The translations under genes and the position numbers were made by a program. A stretch of 64,000 nt of DNA from Fidelibacterota bacterium (GTDB lineage: Bacteria > Fidelibacterota > UBA8477 > JABMPR01): the NCBI GenBank assembly GCA_021734325.1, contig JAIPJF010000020.1:1-64000 (forward strand), read 5' to 3'. Shown here piece after piece: positions 35,431 through 44,131 of this stretch; positions within the stretch are counted from its first letter, which is position 1; the number at the start of each line of letters is the position of its first letter. The notes under the pieces are model-generated. The model did no database searches. It saw nothing but the letters and a program-made list of their open reading frames with translations, and had not been told where the DNA came from.

Positions 35431-37387
35431 GCGTGAAGAATTTTTAGTCTCCATTGCACTGGTCATAGTTATCGCAGTGCTTGGCTATCTGGTTAATCAA
35501 TTCCTGGGATTTGGTGAACACCCTATCGTGGCGAACGTTGTATTTGCAACCTTTATCATCAATTTATACAGGCCTTTAAGATCAACTGGCCGTAAGTTGA
35601 TGTTACGCATTGTGGCAGCATCATACTACCAGCGCAATGAACGATTCAGGACCATTCTGGATGAGATCGAGCAGGTGGAAACCTATCGTGAAATGTTGGA
35701 CATGATCCCCAATAGCTTGAAATACCTCTTTGAATCTGACATCGTAGCCCTTTTTGTCCGTCGGAAGGGTATTTTTAAGGTGGAATCCTCCATTGCACCA
35801 AAGCCAATTTATCTGGATGGCCTGATTGTCGATCGTGAGCACAGGATATTGAGAGAGCTTACCGATAATCCCCATCATCTCATCAATGTGAATTATAGTG
35901 TTCACGATCTTCAGACCACGCCAAATATTGTCCCTGCAATGAACTATCGGAATTTTAAACTATTCCGCTGGGCAATTCCCTTGAAGACCAATCATAAACT
36001 TGCCGGATTCATCCTTCTGGATAAAATGCCAATGGATATGCAAGCTCGTAGATCCGGAACGCTCTATAATTTTGTAGTTGATGAGTTAGCTGTACTGTTG
36101 GAAAAACGAAAACTCTACCATCGTATTCAACTTGAGGCAGCCAAACAGGAGGCTCTGAGTCTGATTGCCAGCAAGATGGCAATAACGAGGAATACCACCC
36201 GAATTTTCAACATGTTGTTGGACCAGGTCAATACAATCGTTCCCTTTGATGCCTGTGGTGTGTTTCTTGCATCATCTGAAGGTGTGAATATTGAAAAGTT
36301 TCTCCAGAGAGGATACAATACACGCCGTCTCAATCCACTAAAATTAAAGATTGGGAGAGGTATAGTCGGTCGCTGTATAGCTACTCGAAAACCAGTTTCA
36401 ATCCCAGATGTGAGGAGGGAGAAAGATTATATCTCAGGCAGATCGGATTCACGTTCAGAATTGTGTGTCCCCATTGCAGGTGGTTCACAGATTTACGGTG
36501 CCATGAATCTTGAATCAAATAGGGTTGCTGCATTTAGTGATGATGACCTTGATTTCCTGCAAACGATAGCTACACAAGCAGGTGTTCTTATGGAACGCTA
36601 TAATATTGAGAAACATGTTGATATTCAGAGCGATCTGAGCGACGACATGGACAAAGCGCAAATCATTCAAAGATCCATTCTGCCAGAGACATTACCCATA
36701 CATGACGAGGTTGAATTCACCCTGCGCTATTTGCCCAACAAAAAGATTAGTGGTGATTTTTATGATATATCGAACAAGGCTGAAGATGTCTTTGCCATCG
36801 CCATAGGAGATGTCGTTGGCAAGGGGATTTCAGGTGCTTTGATTATGTCAAACTTTTATGCTGCATATTTAAATGAATCCCAAAAAGGATACCCACTGGC
36901 TACCCTGATTTCCAACCTGAACAAGTATCTTACTGATGATACACAATTAGATGCACAGGTTACCTTCTTTCTGAGCAAGATGGATGTGGATGCTGGCGTG
37001 ATTCGATATGTTAATGCTGGTCACCCTGCCCCCTTGATCATGCATATGGATGGCAGTTTTGAGCGCATGGAGATCGGAGGCCCGCTCCTGGGATTTGATC
37101 CAGAGTTTACCTATGAAATGGGCGAGGTAAAGCTGCAAACAGGTGACTTGATCCTGCTCTATACGGATGGCATCACTGAAACAGTTGGGAAATCCGGTCA
37201 ATTATTTGACGAGAGTGGAGTCATCAACACGATTCAGAAGCATCAGGATAAACCGATTCAGGAAATTGCCCAGGTATTTATGGAGCGGCTAGAGGCATTC
37301 AGTGGTAAACAATCCTTTGAGGATGATCTTACCTTCATCCTGGGGCACTATACTGGAGTACCACCTTCTGGATCAATTGAGTTGTAG
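35423..37387 (+). CDS. Membrane GAF-GAF-PP2C (RsbU/SpoIIE-type) phosphatase
   Basis: This 654-aa protein has an N-terminal membrane segment (about 8-45), two GAF-like domains (about 65-220 and 235-395) and a PP2C-like SpoIIE domain (about 430-645). The metal-binding Asp residues are in SGDFYDI, IGDVVGKG and the C-terminal FEDDLTFI, with the helix YVNAGHPAPL. Such proteins dephosphorylate anti-anti-sigma factors in partner-switching control. The ATG at 35423 is preferred over 35417 because GGGG lies six bases upstream and it gives an 8-bp stop/start overlap. No anti-sigma kinase or STAS protein is nearby. Confidence 0.88.
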   Translation: MLKREEFLVSIALVIVIAVLGYLVNQFLGFGEHPIVANVVFATFIINLYRPLRSTGRKLMLRIVAASYYQRNERFRTILDEIEQVETYREMLDMIPNSLKYLFESDIVALFVRRKGIFKVESSIAPKPIYLDGLIVDREHRILRELTDNPHHLINVNYSVHDLQTTPNIVPAMNYRNFKLFRWAIPLKTNHKLAGFILLDKMPMDMQARRSGTLYNFVVDELAVLLEKRKLYHRIQLEAAKQEALSLIASKMAITRNTTRIFNMLLDQVNTIVPFDACGVFLASSEGVNIEKFLQRGYNTRRLNPLKLKIGRGIVGRCIATRKPVSIPDVRREKDYISGRSDSRSELCVPIAGGSQIYGAMNLESNRVAAFSDDDLDFLQTIATQAGVLMERYNIEKHVDIQSDLSDDMDKAQIIQRSILPETLPIHDEVEFTLRYLPNKKISGDFYDISNKAEDVFAIAIGDVVGKGISGALIMSNFYAAYLNESQKGYPLATLISNLNKYLTDDTQLDAQVTFFLSKMDVDAGVIRYVNAGHPAPLIMHMDGSFERMEIGGPLLGFDPEFTYEMGEVKLQTGDLILLYTDGITETVGKSGQLFDESGVINTIQKHQDKPIQEIAQVFMERLEAFSGKQSFEDDLTFILGHYTGVPPSGSIEL

Positions 37388-37588
37388 CTTTTCCTTTGAA
37401 GTCTATACCTTGATGGCAGAAATGTCTTGCGAATCCTTGATTTTGAGAGATTTTTGGAGGCTTTAAGTTTATAGAAAATATATCATGGACGAATGTTTTG
37501 TCACACTTATCATACCAACACTTTTCATTCCCCTTGGGGGTAATGAATCAACTTTATCTATCCACTTAATTTTATCGAGGAGTTAAGA

Positions 37589-39658
37589 ATGAAAGATTAT
37601 TTGACAAAGGATATTAGAAACGTTGCCATTGTCGGCCACGCTTCATCAGGTAAGACTACCTTGAGTGAAGCGATGTTACATTCAGCAGGTTTGACAACCC
37701 GTATGGGGACCATTGCAGAGGGGAATACAAAATCAGATTACCGCCCTGAAGAAGTTGAGCGTCAGTGTTCAGTGGGGACTTCGCTCCTGGCTATTGAATG
37801 GGCAGATACTAAAATTAACATTCTGGATACTCCTGGTTTTAGTGATTTTATTGGTGATGCGTTAAGCGCCGTTCGCGTGGCTGATACCGGGCTTATCGTC
37901 GTAGATGGGACACATGGACCTGAAATGGGCACTGAGAACATGTGGAATTACTGTCATGAATACCATATTCCCAGAACCTTTGTTGTCACAGGTTTAGATA
38001 AAGAACATTCTGATTTCCTAAAAGCTTTTAATAATCTCAAAGACACATATGGAAATCATGTCACTGCGCTCCAGCTCCCTGTCAATGAGGGACTGGGCTT
38101 TAATAAAATTGTTGACATTATTCGCAAAAAGACACTGGTGTTTGGTGATGCCAAGGGCAAGTTCACCATGGAAGACCTGCCATCTGGAATGGTGGATGAG
38201 GTTGAGACCATGTATACAGAATTGGTTGAGCAGGTTGCAGAATCTGATGAAGCGCTCATGGAAAAGTATTTCGATCAAGGGGAACTTTCAGAAGATGATC
38301 TTCGTCATGGGCTTCGTGAAGCAATTATCCACAAACAAATTTTTCCGGTATTCTGCACGGCATCGATTCCAAATGTAGGTGTATCACGTTTACTGGAACT
38401 GATAGAGAAATATTTTCCATCACCTGCAGATATGCCGGCTGCCGTTGCTATTGATGGTACTCAATTGCATGCAGATGACATAAAAGATACTGCGGCCCTG
38501 ATTTTCAAAACAACCAGTGAGGCCCACGTTGGTGAACTTAGTTTCTTTAGGGTGTACTCTGGTCAGATTACCTCTGGTATGGATTTGGCGAATCCTAACC
38601 GGAGTGGAAACGAGAGACTTGGGCATGTTTATTCTGTAAACGGACATGATCGTGATGAAGTCCACGCCATTAATGCCGGTGATATTGGTGCCACTGTCAA
38701 GTTGAAAATATCACATACAGGAGATACGCTTTCGCATCCAAAAAATCCTGTAACTCTGGCAGCGACGGAATTCCCGAGGCCAAATATTCAATTTGCAATT
38801 GTTTCCAAAGCCAAGGGTGAGGAAGACAAGATCAGTTCAGGTCTTGCTTTGCTTCACGAGGAAGATCCTACACTCCTTTATGAGGTTGATTCTGAACTCC
38901 ATCAAACTGTATTGTCCGGTCAGGGTGAGTTACAGATCAATGTTGCCTTTACCAAATTACAGGAACGTTTCAAGGTCCAGGTTGAATTGGTGGAACCGAA
39001 GATAGCCTATCGTGAAACGATCAAGGACAAGGGAGAAGCTAAATATCGGCATAAAAAGCAATCCGGTGGAGCAGGGCAATTTGCCGAGGTCTGGCTTCGC
39101 GTTGAGCCCCTTCCACGAGGTGAAGGTATCGTTTTCGAGGAAACATTGGTTGGTCAGAATGTCGATCGTGTGTTTGTACCTTCCGTAGAGAAAGGGATTA
39201 TTGCTGCATCAGAAGAAGGCTTTGTCGCTGGTTTTCCCATTGTCGATGTGAAAGCGACTTTTTATGATGGGAAAATGCATCCCGTTGATTCGAAGGATAT
39301 CGCTTTCCAGATTGCCGGGAAAGGCGCTTTCCGCGACGCCTGCAGAGAATCCAAACCTTGTCTGCTTGAGCCCATTTTTGAGGTTGAAATTCGCGTGCCT
39401 GAAGAATATACGGGGGACGTCATGGGTGATCTGACTGCTAAGCGAGGACGAATATTGGGTATGGATGCCGATGGTCACTTTCAACTATTGAAAGCAAAAG
39501 TGCCGCAGGCCAATCTATTCAAATATGCTTCGACCTTACGTTCGCTTACCCAGGGAAAAGCTTCTCATAAGCAGAAATTCTCCCATTATTCAGAGGTTCC
39601 TAAGGAAGAAGAAGGTAAATTGATTGCTGCCCTTGAAGCTGCTAAGAAAGAAGAATAA
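37589..39658 (+). CDS. EF-G-like translational GTPase paralogue
   Basis: This 689-aa protein has the five-domain EF-G layout with P-loop GHASSGKTT at 16-24. Key GTPase motifs differ from canonical EF-G: G3 reads DTPGFSDF (Phe where the catalytic His of DTPGHVDF is expected) and the position of G4 NKxD reads TGLDKEH, losing both Asn and Lys. The segment normally RGITI in switch I reads QCSVGTS. It therefore belongs to the divergent EF-G-like (FusA2-type) group; the canonical fusA is probably elsewhere. Role may be ribosome recycling or stress related, unproven. GAGGAG lies seven bases before the ATG. Confidence 0.87.
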   Translation: MKDYLTKDIRNVAIVGHASSGKTTLSEAMLHSAGLTTRMGTIAEGNTKSDYRPEEVERQCSVGTSLLAIEWADTKINILDTPGFSDFIGDALSAVRVADTGLIVVDGTHGPEMGTENMWNYCHEYHIPRTFVVTGLDKEHSDFLKAFNNLKDTYGNHVTALQLPVNEGLGFNKIVDIIRKKTLVFGDAKGKFTMEDLPSGMVDEVETMYTELVEQVAESDEALMEKYFDQGELSEDDLRHGLREAIIHKQIFPVFCTASIPNVGVSRLLELIEKYFPSPADMPAAVAIDGTQLHADDIKDTAALIFKTTSEAHVGELSFFRVYSGQITSGMDLANPNRSGNERLGHVYSVNGHDRDEVHAINAGDIGATVKLKISHTGDTLSHPKNPVTLAATEFPRPNIQFAIVSKAKGEEDKISSGLALLHEEDPTLLYEVDSELHQTVLSGQGELQINVAFTKLQERFKVQVELVEPKIAYRETIKDKGEAKYRHKKQSGGAGQFAEVWLRVEPLPRGEGIVFEETLVGQNVDRVFVPSVEKGIIAASEEGFVAGFPIVDVKATFYDGKMHPVDSKDIAFQIAGKGAFRDACRESKPCLLEPIFEVEIRVPEEYTGDVMGDLTAKRGRILGMDADGHFQLLKAKVPQANLFKYASTLRSLTQGKASHKQKFSHYSEVPKEEEGKLIAALEAAKKEE

Positions 39659-39666
39659 ATAGGTTA

Positions 39667-39719
39667 AAGCCGGACGCTGAGACAATCCCGTCTGAAGTAT
39701 TGGCCCAAGTGTCCGGCTT
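39667..39719 (+). other. Long-loop inverted repeat after the EF-G-like gene
   Basis: AAGCCGGAC (39667-39675) and GTCCGGCTT (39711-39719) form a perfect 9-bp stem around a 35-nt loop that holds a minor AGAC/GTCT pair. It lies between the EF-G-like stop and the HIT gene. No T-run follows. It may be an attenuator, RNA stability element or operator. Confidence 0.4.
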
Positions 39720-39731
39720 GTACCAGAATAA

Positions 39732-40253
39732 ATGCACCTGAACGATATGACAGATTCTATCAAAATTGAACGATTATGGGCGCCCTGGAGGATGGAATAT
39801 ATCCAGACGATCAAGCAGGATGGGTGCATTTTCTGCGATAAGCCAGCAGAAACTGATGATCGAGGGAATTTGCTGCTTTATCGGGGACAGTATTGTTGCG
39901 TACTCATGAATCTGTACCCCTATAATAATGGTCATCTCCTGATCGCTCCCTACGAGCATAACCACCGCATGGAAGATCTGCCAGTGGAGACGCTCAAGGA
40001 GATTATGCAGTTGAGTCAGATCTGCCTGAAAATCCTGCGATCTGAATTTCGTGCAGAAGGATTCAATCTTGGTCTCAATGAGGGTGAGATTGCCGGAGCT
40101 GGGATTGCCGAGCATGTTCATTTTCATATTGTTCCCCGCTGGGCTGGTGACACGAATTTTATGCCCATAACGGGTCATGCAAAGGTGCTGGTGCAGGGTC
40201 TGAAAGAGTCATATGATGTCCTCAAACCACATTTTAAAAAAATCTCATTGTAG
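39732..40253 (+). CDS. HIT-family hydrolase/phosphorylase (Ap4A-type)
   Basis: This 173-aa HIT protein has the histidine triad HVHFHIV with H128, H130 and H132, and a CxxC zinc half-site (C32, C35). The opening IERLWAPWRMEYI is typical of the bacterial group annotated as diadenosine tetraphosphate phosphorylase-like. It likely hydrolyses or phosphorolyses nucleotide polyphosphates; exact substrate unknown. The start may be 39732 or the ATG at 39747 (MTDSIKIERLW); neither has a strong ribosome binding site. Confidence 0.88.
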   Translation: MHLNDMTDSIKIERLWAPWRMEYIQTIKQDGCIFCDKPAETDDRGNLLLYRGQYCCVLMNLYPYNNGHLLIAPYEHNHRMEDLPVETLKEIMQLSQICLKILRSEFRAEGFNLGLNEGEIAGAGIAEHVHFHIVPRWAGDTNFMPITGHAKVLVQGLKESYDVLKPHFKKISL

Positions 40254-40256
40254 GCA

Positions 40257-40285
40257 TTGACAGCCGATATAGCCTGGATTATCTT
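40257..40285 (+). promoter_or_regulatory. Sigma-70-type promoter of tRNA-Asn
   Basis: TTGACA (40257-40262) and TATCTT (40280-40285) are separated by exactly 17 bp and end 18 nt before the tRNA. It begins four bases after the HIT gene stop. Confidence 0.7.
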
Positions 40286-40303
40286 CGCGGGCTTTTAAAA
40301 CGA

Positions 40304-40375
40304 TCCGGAGTAGCTCAGTGGTAGAGCGAGTGGCTGTTAACCACCAGGTCGGGAGTTCAAATCTCTCCTCCGGAG
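40304..40375 (+). tRNA. tRNA-Asn (anticodon GTT)
   Basis: A full cloverleaf can be folded: acceptor TCCGGAG (40304-40310) with CTCCGGA (40368-40374), D arm GCTC/GAGC, anticodon loop CTGTTAA giving GTT, T arm GGGAG-TTCAAAT-CTCTC, discriminator G at 40375. CCA is not encoded. One A-C mismatch tops the anticodon stem. A strong promoter and a strong terminator flank it. Confidence 0.95.
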
Positions 40376-40380
40376 CATAA

Positions 40381-40416
40381 ATAAAAAGACCTCATCGAAA
40401 GATGGGGTCTTTTTAT
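40381..40416 (+). terminator. Rho-independent terminator of tRNA-Asn
   Basis: A 16-bp stem (40381-40396 with 40401-40416, one G-T pair) with a GAAA tetraloop and U-rich 3' arm lies five bases after the tRNA. Confidence 0.92.
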
Positions 40417-40443
40417 TTATAGTCACTGCGTGACAGATTTGAA

Positions 40444-40531
40444 CGGAGAGGAGTTCACCACGGAGTCCTGACATAGCATGTCGGGACGTAGTTGAGGCTC
40501 ACCGGAAGGGCAGCCAAATCTCTCCTCTCCG
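40444..40531. other. Structured 88-nt element resembling a decayed tRNA
   Basis: CGGAGAGGAG (40444-40453) and CTCCTCTCCG (40522-40531) are perfect 10-bp inverted arms. Inside, GTCCTGACA (40465-40473) and TGTCGGGAC (40479-40487) form a 9-bp hairpin with loop TAGCA, and GGCT/AGCC can close a third small hairpin. The 3' side CAAATCTCTCCT repeats 12 bases of the tRNA-Asn 3' part (40358-40369), and GGAGAGG is a common tRNA-Ser acceptor half. No normal D or T arm can be built, so it is at best a tRNA-derived pseudogene or another structured RNA/repeat. Confidence 0.5.
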
Positions 40532-40754
40532 CATTCGCACACTTTGATAAACTCAGCGTCCAGCTACGGCGGGCCATGCTCCGCAAAATTAGGCCCCCAT
40601 CGGGAAACTTTTTTTATTCAATGAGTGGTTGAGTTGAACGAACGGAGCATTAGCACTGGAGTTCATCTGGAGTGAGTTACCGGCGGTGTTGGCCTGGGCT
40701 CTGTGCATCTTGCCCAAACCTGCTATTAAAAATGAAACACGCTATAAAATTTTG

Positions 40755-40797
40755 TTTACAGTTGTTCTTGTATTCATATATTGTACGAGTGCAATAT
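40755..40797 (+). promoter_or_regulatory. Promoter with overlapping palindrome (PadR operator candidate)
   Basis: TTTACA (40755-40760) and TATATT (40777-40782) are spaced 16 bp. Overlapping the -10, ATATTGTAC (40778-40786) and GTGCAATAT (40789-40797) form a 9-2-9 palindrome with one mismatch pair. A bound PadR dimer would block the promoter of its own gene and of the uvrA-like gene. The spacer 40532-40754 shows no gene. Confidence 0.6.
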
Positions 40798-40813
40798 TAT
40801 TACAGGAGAATAT

Positions 40814-41362
40814 ATGGAAGACAAACAGACTACGATCAGCAACGCAGAAGCAGCCCTCATGGGCTTGCTGGCCGAAAAGCCAAAACATGCCTATCTGCTG
40901 GAGAAGGATGTGGAATACCGGGAAATGCGCACCTGGACAGATTTGTCCATGTCCAATATCTATAAATTGCTGCGCAAGCTGGAGGAAAAGGAACTTGTAA
41001 AGTCACAGACAGAGATCAGTGATGGGAACAGAGTGAGGAAGATCTTCGATCTGACGGAGGCAGGACGGGAGGCCCTTGAGATCAAACTGAGGTCCATGCT
41101 CAGAAAGCCCGAACTTGGCAAGGACCCATTCCACGTTGGAATCTATAATAGTGATCTGCTTCCAGAGATTGAGGTGAGATCCTGCCTGGAGCAGTATCAG
41201 GAAGAAGTGTTGGAGCTTATCGATGGATATGGACGACTGGAAAAATTCCTCATCGACAGTGGGTGCTCAACTGCCAGACTGGCTGTAGCCATTCGGCCCC
41301 GCTATCAGTGGGAGGGTGAGCTCAAATGGCTGAACGAGTATCTGGAGGCCATGAACAAATGA
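40814..41362 (+). CDS. PadR-family transcriptional regulator
   Basis: This 182-aa PadR protein has the N-terminal winged helix (about 8-85: EAALMGLLAEKPKHAYLLEKDVEYREM...MSNIYKLLRKLEEKELVKS) and a C-terminal helical dimer domain (PadR subfamily with Vir_act_alpha_C-like helices). I use the ATG at 40814 because AGGAG is five bases upstream; the frame extends back to 40781 without a better start. PadR proteins usually repress a neighbouring detoxification gene and release DNA on binding a toxic ligand. Here the coupled gene (ATGA overlap at 41359) is a UvrA-like protein. Confidence 0.9.
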   Translation: MEDKQTTISNAEAALMGLLAEKPKHAYLLEKDVEYREMRTWTDLSMSNIYKLLRKLEEKELVKSQTEISDGNRVRKIFDLTEAGREALEIKLRSMLRKPELGKDPFHVGIYNSDLLPEIEVRSCLEQYQEEVLELIDGYGRLEKFLIDSGCSTARLAVAIRPRYQWEGELKWLNEYLEAMNK

Positions 41363-43614
41363 GCAGCTTTATCGAGATCAGGGATGCCCATACCCACAAC
41401 CTGAAGCATGTGGATCTGGATATTCCCAGGGAGAAACTGGTTGTATTTTCAGGTGTCAGTGGCTCAGGAAAATCTTCCCTGGTATTTGATACCCTGTATG
41501 TGGAAGCGCAGCGTCAACTCATTGAGACCTTTTCCACCTTCGCCCGCCGGCGCCTGCCGAAACTCACCCGTCCGAACGTAGAATCGATCCGCAACCTGGG
41601 TACGGGGATCATCATCGATCAGAAACGTCTTGGACGGACACTTCGATCGACTGTTGGCACAGCCACCGAGATCTATACCTATCTACGTCTTCTGTTTTCA
41701 CGTGTCGCGCAACCCTTCGTCGGATTCTCACATGTATACTCGTTCAATCACCCCGATGGAATGTGCCTGGCCTGCAAGGGTCTCGGACGGCGGATCCGCA
41801 TTGATGAGAACCTGATGATGGATCCAGAACTGAGTCTGCGGGAAGGGGGTATCCTGCATCCCGATTACAAGATGGGCGGCTATTATTGGCGAACCTTCAT
41901 CAGCATGGGCTGGTTCAACCCAGACAAAAAGCTTAAGGACTTCAGTGACGAGGAACGCTATCGTCTTTTTTACGAAGAGCATGGTGAGTACGAGATCGAG
42001 CACGGAGGGATCAACGTGTCCAGAAAATGGACCGGACTGATCCGCAGGTTGGAAAGTCATTACATCAACAAAGCCGAGGATGAAGCTCCCGAGACTCGCA
42101 AGGATGCATATCAACGATTTCTGGTTCATACGGATTGTGATGTCTGTGGTGGACGACGGCTCAACGATAAGGTGCTGACCGCAAGGCTGGAAGGCTATAA
42201 CATCGCAGATCTTGCGGAAATGGAATTGACGGACCTGGATTCATTTCTGGCCACACTCGGTGGTGATATCGCAACTCCTCTGGTAGAGAAAATGCGCTCA
42301 GTACTGGGACACCTGATCGATATTGGTGTGGGATACCTGACCCTCTCAAGAGCCGTTGCCACCCTGTCGGGAGGAGAATCACAGCGGGTTAAGATGGCTC
42401 GCCAACTAGATTGTGATCTGACAGGGTTGATGTATGTCCTGGATGAACCTTCCATTGGCCTGCATCCCCGGGATACAGAGAAACTTTTACACCTGCTGTT
42501 CCAACTGCGCGACCAGGGCAACTCTGTGCTGGTCGTCGAGCATGATCCGGCCGTGATCAAAGCTGCGGATTGGGTGGTTGATGTGGGACCCGCGGCTGGA
42601 ACCGGAGGCGGGGAGATCTGTTTCCAGGGTACGGTGCCACAGCTTCAGGTAGCTGAGACCTCGACTGGACGGCTCATCTCTGGGAAAAGAATGAATATTC
42701 GTGGCAGGGAAAGGAAAATCGACAGCTGGTTCAAGATTGAGAATGCCAGCAGTAACAACCTCAGATCGATCAACGTTAATATCCCGCAGAAAGTGCTTTG
42801 CTGTGTAACCGGTGTTGCTGGTAGCGGAAAAAGCACCCTTGTGCATGAAGAGATCCTTAAGCAGTATCCCGCCGTGGTCGTTGACCAATCCCCGGTGGGG
42901 AAAAGTAATCGCTCCAATCCCATGACCTATACAGGCATATTCGATTATGTCCGCACGGCGTTTGCAGTGGCAAACGCCGTGAAGCCGTCGTTGTTCAGCT
43001 TCAACTCGACTGGTGCCTGCCCACAATGCAAGGGACAGGGAAGAGTGAAGGTTGAAATGAATTTTCTGGATGATATCTCTGTCGAGTGTTCTGAATGCAA
43101 AGGTAAGCGTTATCGACCGGAAGTGCTGGAATACAGACTCCAGGGATTGTCCATTCACGATGTCCTGCAACTGACCGTGGAGCAGGCCTTGACTTTCTTC
43201 AGGCAACAAACGATCCGGGACAAGCTGCATCTGCTCAAGCGAGTGGGATTGAATTACCTGCAGCTTGGTCAACCGCTGAGCACAGTCTCTGGCGGTGAGG
43301 CGCAGCGACTCAAACTGGCAGACGAACTGGGCAAGCAGGGGAATCTGTATATTCTGGATGAACCGACCACTGGCTTGCATATGGCCGATATTGAGCGTCT
43401 GATGGAGATCGTACATGAGCTGGTCGACTCAGGTAACAGCGTGATCATCATCGAGCACAACCTGGATGTAATTGCTCAGGCGGACTGGATTATTGATCTC
43501 GGTCCTGAAGGGGGAAAAGGCGGAGGCAGGATCATGGCCACGGGCCGGCCGCTAGAGCTTGCGTCACATACCGAAAGCATCACAGGAGCCTATTTGAAAT
43601 CCCTTCTGAACTGA
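41359..43614 (+). CDS. Short UvrA-like ABC ATPase (UvrA2/DrrC type)
   Basis: This 751-aa protein is a UvrA paralogue, shorter than housekeeping UvrA (about 940 aa). It keeps both ATPase cassettes: Walker A GVSGSGKSS (32-40) and GVAGSGKST, signatures LSGGESQR and VSGGEAQR, Walker B LDEPSIGLH and LDEPTTGLH, and CxxC zinc motifs CLACKG, CDVCGG, CPQCKG and CSECKG. Short UvrA-like proteins include DrrC-type resistance factors against DNA-intercalating drugs. The ATGA overlap with padR suggests ligand-induced expression. GC content by eye is well above most neighbours (about 55-58 percent in sampled stretches), and the pair lies directly behind a tRNA gene, consistent with acquisition. Confidence 0.88.
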   Translation: MSSFIEIRDAHTHNLKHVDLDIPREKLVVFSGVSGSGKSSLVFDTLYVEAQRQLIETFSTFARRRLPKLTRPNVESIRNLGTGIIIDQKRLGRTLRSTVGTATEIYTYLRLLFSRVAQPFVGFSHVYSFNHPDGMCLACKGLGRRIRIDENLMMDPELSLREGGILHPDYKMGGYYWRTFISMGWFNPDKKLKDFSDEERYRLFYEEHGEYEIEHGGINVSRKWTGLIRRLESHYINKAEDEAPETRKDAYQRFLVHTDCDVCGGRRLNDKVLTARLEGYNIADLAEMELTDLDSFLATLGGDIATPLVEKMRSVLGHLIDIGVGYLTLSRAVATLSGGESQRVKMARQLDCDLTGLMYVLDEPSIGLHPRDTEKLLHLLFQLRDQGNSVLVVEHDPAVIKAADWVVDVGPAAGTGGGEICFQGTVPQLQVAETSTGRLISGKRMNIRGRERKIDSWFKIENASSNNLRSINVNIPQKVLCCVTGVAGSGKSTLVHEEILKQYPAVVVDQSPVGKSNRSNPMTYTGIFDYVRTAFAVANAVKPSLFSFNSTGACPQCKGQGRVKVEMNFLDDISVECSECKGKRYRPEVLEYRLQGLSIHDVLQLTVEQALTFFRQQTIRDKLHLLKRVGLNYLQLGQPLSTVSGGEAQRLKLADELGKQGNLYILDEPTTGLHMADIERLMEIVHELVDSGNSVIIIEHNLDVIAQADWIIDLGPEGGKGGGRIMATGRPLELASHTESITGAYLKSLLN

Positions 43615-44131
43615 CGCCAGTATCCGATAAAGCAAGGCATTGAAGTGACAGGAGATTGACCCTGTGGCTCAGCCTGGACAGGCAGGGTAGGATAGAATGT
43701 ACTGCCCTGCCCATCCACACCATCCCCTTAGGGACATGCTCCATGCGCTTAGATTCAGCCTCAATTAAATGGAAGATGGAACCTTACATGTCTGCTCTGA
43801 ATGCCAGAGTGATTTCTACCTGAAGGAACAAATCTCGACAATCAAAGTCCTGGACATCTCGAGGACCTCGATGTCCAGTTCCGTTAGAATATAAATGGAT
43901 CACAATAGGTTACATCTCGATACCCCCCGACTTGAGAGTATTCCATAGTTGGAAGAATTCTCTGTAGACTTATTGTCGATGATCACTCTTAAAAGCATCC
44001 TTCACTCTCTAAAAGCACATAAGCTCAGTTTTTTTGATCTCCCATTGTGTCTTTTTATGATTCAGGGGTTGTTTCTGATGTAAGGATATTATTTTTTCGC
44101 CTTGAATTGTGAGGAGAGATGTACGTTGATT
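43615..44131. other. Noncoding stretch with two inverted repeats
   Basis: No gene is evident after the uvrA-like stop. Two palindromes stand out: GGCAGGG (43681-43687) with CCCTGCC (43705-43711), and CTGGACATC (43850-43858) with GATGTCCAG (43870-43878), a 9-bp stem whose 11-nt loop contains a second small palindrome. Neither is followed by a T-run. They may be remnants at the edge of the inserted cassette. Confidence 0.4.

Noticed and set aside
43829-43836. CAAATCTC as a possible right-hand attachment copy of the tRNA-Asn 3' end
   Set aside because: Only eight bases match, which is expected by chance; no integrase gene is present.
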